Part shown: positions 13,825-14,627 of the stretch, piece by piece
Position numbering within the stretch: the stretch's first letter is position 1
How the letters are laid out: each line of letters starts with the position of its first letter
DNA from: JBKHBQ01 sp046542305
GTDB taxonomy: Bacteria; Bacteroidota; Bacteroidia; Bacteroidales; 4484-276
Direction of reading: 5' to 3'
DNA length: 14,627 nt
NCBI GenBank assembly: GCA_046542305.1
Contig: JBKHBQ010000082.1
Span: 1 to 14,627, forward strand
The notes under the pieces: model-generated
Databases searched by the model: none
Seen by the model: the letters and a program-made list of their open reading frames with translations, nothing else
What the model was told of the DNA's origin: nothing
Position numbers and translations under genes: made by a program

Positions 13825-14271
13825 ATGCAGGTATTTAACCTAAGCTACAACGACGCGGACCGGCGCAATTCGGTTTACGAAATCACGGGCAAACCATATA
13901 AATTTTTCCAGAGCATTCGTATGGGCGGAACGGGATCTCCTCCCCTTTTTCTGCAATCGGGTCCGCCGGAAGTAATGCAGCTACTCAACCAAACCTACGA
14001 CCGAAAATATTGCAACATCGAACTGCTGCGCAGCGGGATCATGTTCCGGTTTAAAAGCAGGCACGAAAACTACGGATTGCCCATAGCCATGCAGGATATC
14101 AGAAAAATCGGTTGGCAGCGGCAGGATGAGGGGAGCAAATCCGGGCCTCGGCTTCTCGACATCAGCTTCAACAGCAGCGAAAAACTGACGTTTCTGGTGA
14201 AGCCGCACGAGCAGCCCGGCATTGTTCGTTTTTTCAGCAAGGCACCCTTCTCAGGCAAGGCATCACTTTGA
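13825..14271 (+). CDS. Hypothetical protein (148 aa)
   Basis: Not recognised. A soluble, basic protein with no signal peptide or membrane segment. The N-terminus MQVFNLSYNDADRRNSVYEI and the alternating hydrophobic pattern (NIELLRSGIMFRFKS, RLLDISFNSSEKLTFLV) suggest a small beta-rich fold, perhaps a barrel or sandwich. It is rich in Arg/Lys; no catalytic motif. ATG 13825 is preferred over TTG 13801, because only eight poorly structured residues lie between. Its last 9 bases overlap the end of the convergent gene at 14263. The codon pattern resembles its neighbours, and conserved spacing of charged residues supports a real gene, but function is unknown. Confidence 0.7.
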   Translation: MQVFNLSYNDADRRNSVYEITGKPYKFFQSIRMGGTGSPPLFLQSGPPEVMQLLNQTYDRKYCNIELLRSGIMFRFKSRHENYGLPIAMQDIRKIGWQRQDEGSKSGPRLLDISFNSSEKLTFLVKPHEQPGIVRFFSKAPFSGKASL

Positions 14272-14627
14272 TTCTTCAAGAATCCAGATACCGGACACTT
14301 CGGCCGACCGATCCCCGCATCCATCATCAACAAAAGCTATCGTCAGCTCCAGTTCATCAATATTAAAATGATAATATCCTTCCACATCGCAATGGGTATC
14401 GCGGTAAAAGATGATGTTGTCGAGGGTGGCCGCAAATTTCCCCGAAAAGCTTTCCAGCTCTTTCGCCGGAGTGATGGTTTCCCACATAAAGCTTCCGTTT
14501 TCTTCAAATGTTATCCGGTATTGAAATGTGGTATCGGGTGGTTCTGTGCTTTGCAGCCAGCTTCCCGCCAAGGCAATCCAACTGTCTTTATCCTTAAAAT
14601 CCCATATCCCTTCGATTCCGCTGATGC
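14263..14627 (-). CDS. Lipocalin-like hypothetical protein (C-terminal part; 5' end off the right edge)
   Basis: The frame is open from the right edge (first full codon 14625-14623) to TGA 14265-14263, giving 120 residues of a longer protein. It reads ISGIEGIWDF, then AGSWLQSTEPPDTTFQYRI, FEENGSFMWE, FSGKFAATLDNIIFYR, YYHFNIDELELTIAF, ending VSGIWILEESK. Repeated G-x-W beta-strand starts and a FEENGSF turn resemble lipocalin-like barrels of Bacteroidota, often lipoproteins, but the N-terminus that would show a lipobox is outside the window. A TTG at 14571 could pass as a start but would cut the fold. It overlaps the convergent gene by 9 bases (14263-14271). Confidence 0.6.
   Translation of the reverse strand, partial: ISGIEGIWDFKDKDSWIALAGSWLQSTEPPDTTFQYRITFEENGSFMWETITPAKELESFSGKFAATLDNIIFYRDTHCDVEGYYHFNIDELELTIAFVDDGCGDRSAEVSGIWILEESK

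Overview
The window reads as ordinary chromosomal DNA of a Bacteroidota bacterium, most likely from the Bacteroidales/Marinilabiliales side. This rests on protein similarity (ClpC, GyrA, LytTR/LytS-type pairs, a TonB-dependent receptor with a carboxypeptidase-regulatory-like N-terminus), on promoters of the Bacteroidota type (TTG-N19-TAnnTTTG, matched exactly upstream of two genes), and on start sites preceded by A/T-rich sequence rather than strong Shine-Dalgarno motifs. No tRNA, rRNA, CRISPR array, insertion sequence or phage gene was seen.

Layout, left to right. Positions 1-1992 (minus) hold the first 664 codons of clpC, which runs off the left edge. A 337-bp divergent intergenic region separates it from gyrA (plus, 2330-4849). 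gyrA is interrupted by a single in-frame TAA at codon 611, which leaves a 610-aa N-terminal piece and a 219-aa C-terminal piece in the same frame. A secreted TPR protein with its own promoter follows (4964-6121), then a hairpin that can terminate transcription from both sides.

Positions 6231-10936 (minus) look like one co-directional operon: TonB-dependent receptor, secreted TPR-like protein, LytS-type sensor kinase, LytTR response regulator. The gaps are 24 and 27 nt and the last pair overlap by 4 nt. It reads as an outer-membrane uptake or sensing module co-transcribed with its own two-component system. The receptor has no ATG, GTG or TTG ahead of its signal peptide. Its 5' end sits on a 14-bp inverted repeat with a 27-nt centre, and flipping that centre would put an ATG in frame.

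Upstream, an AI-2E/PerM-family membrane protein (minus, 11012-12295) is divergent from a short-chain dehydrogenase (plus, 12408-13112). A single-domain cold-shock protein (minus, 13407-13598) follows with a textbook promoter and terminator. The right edge carries an unrecognised 148-aa protein (plus, 13825-14271) and the C-terminal part of a lipocalin-like protein (minus, from 14263 past the edge).

The two most notable observations are the nonsense codon inside the essential gyrA gene and the missing or invertible start of the TonB-dependent receptor. Either could be biology, or a sequencing or assembly error.
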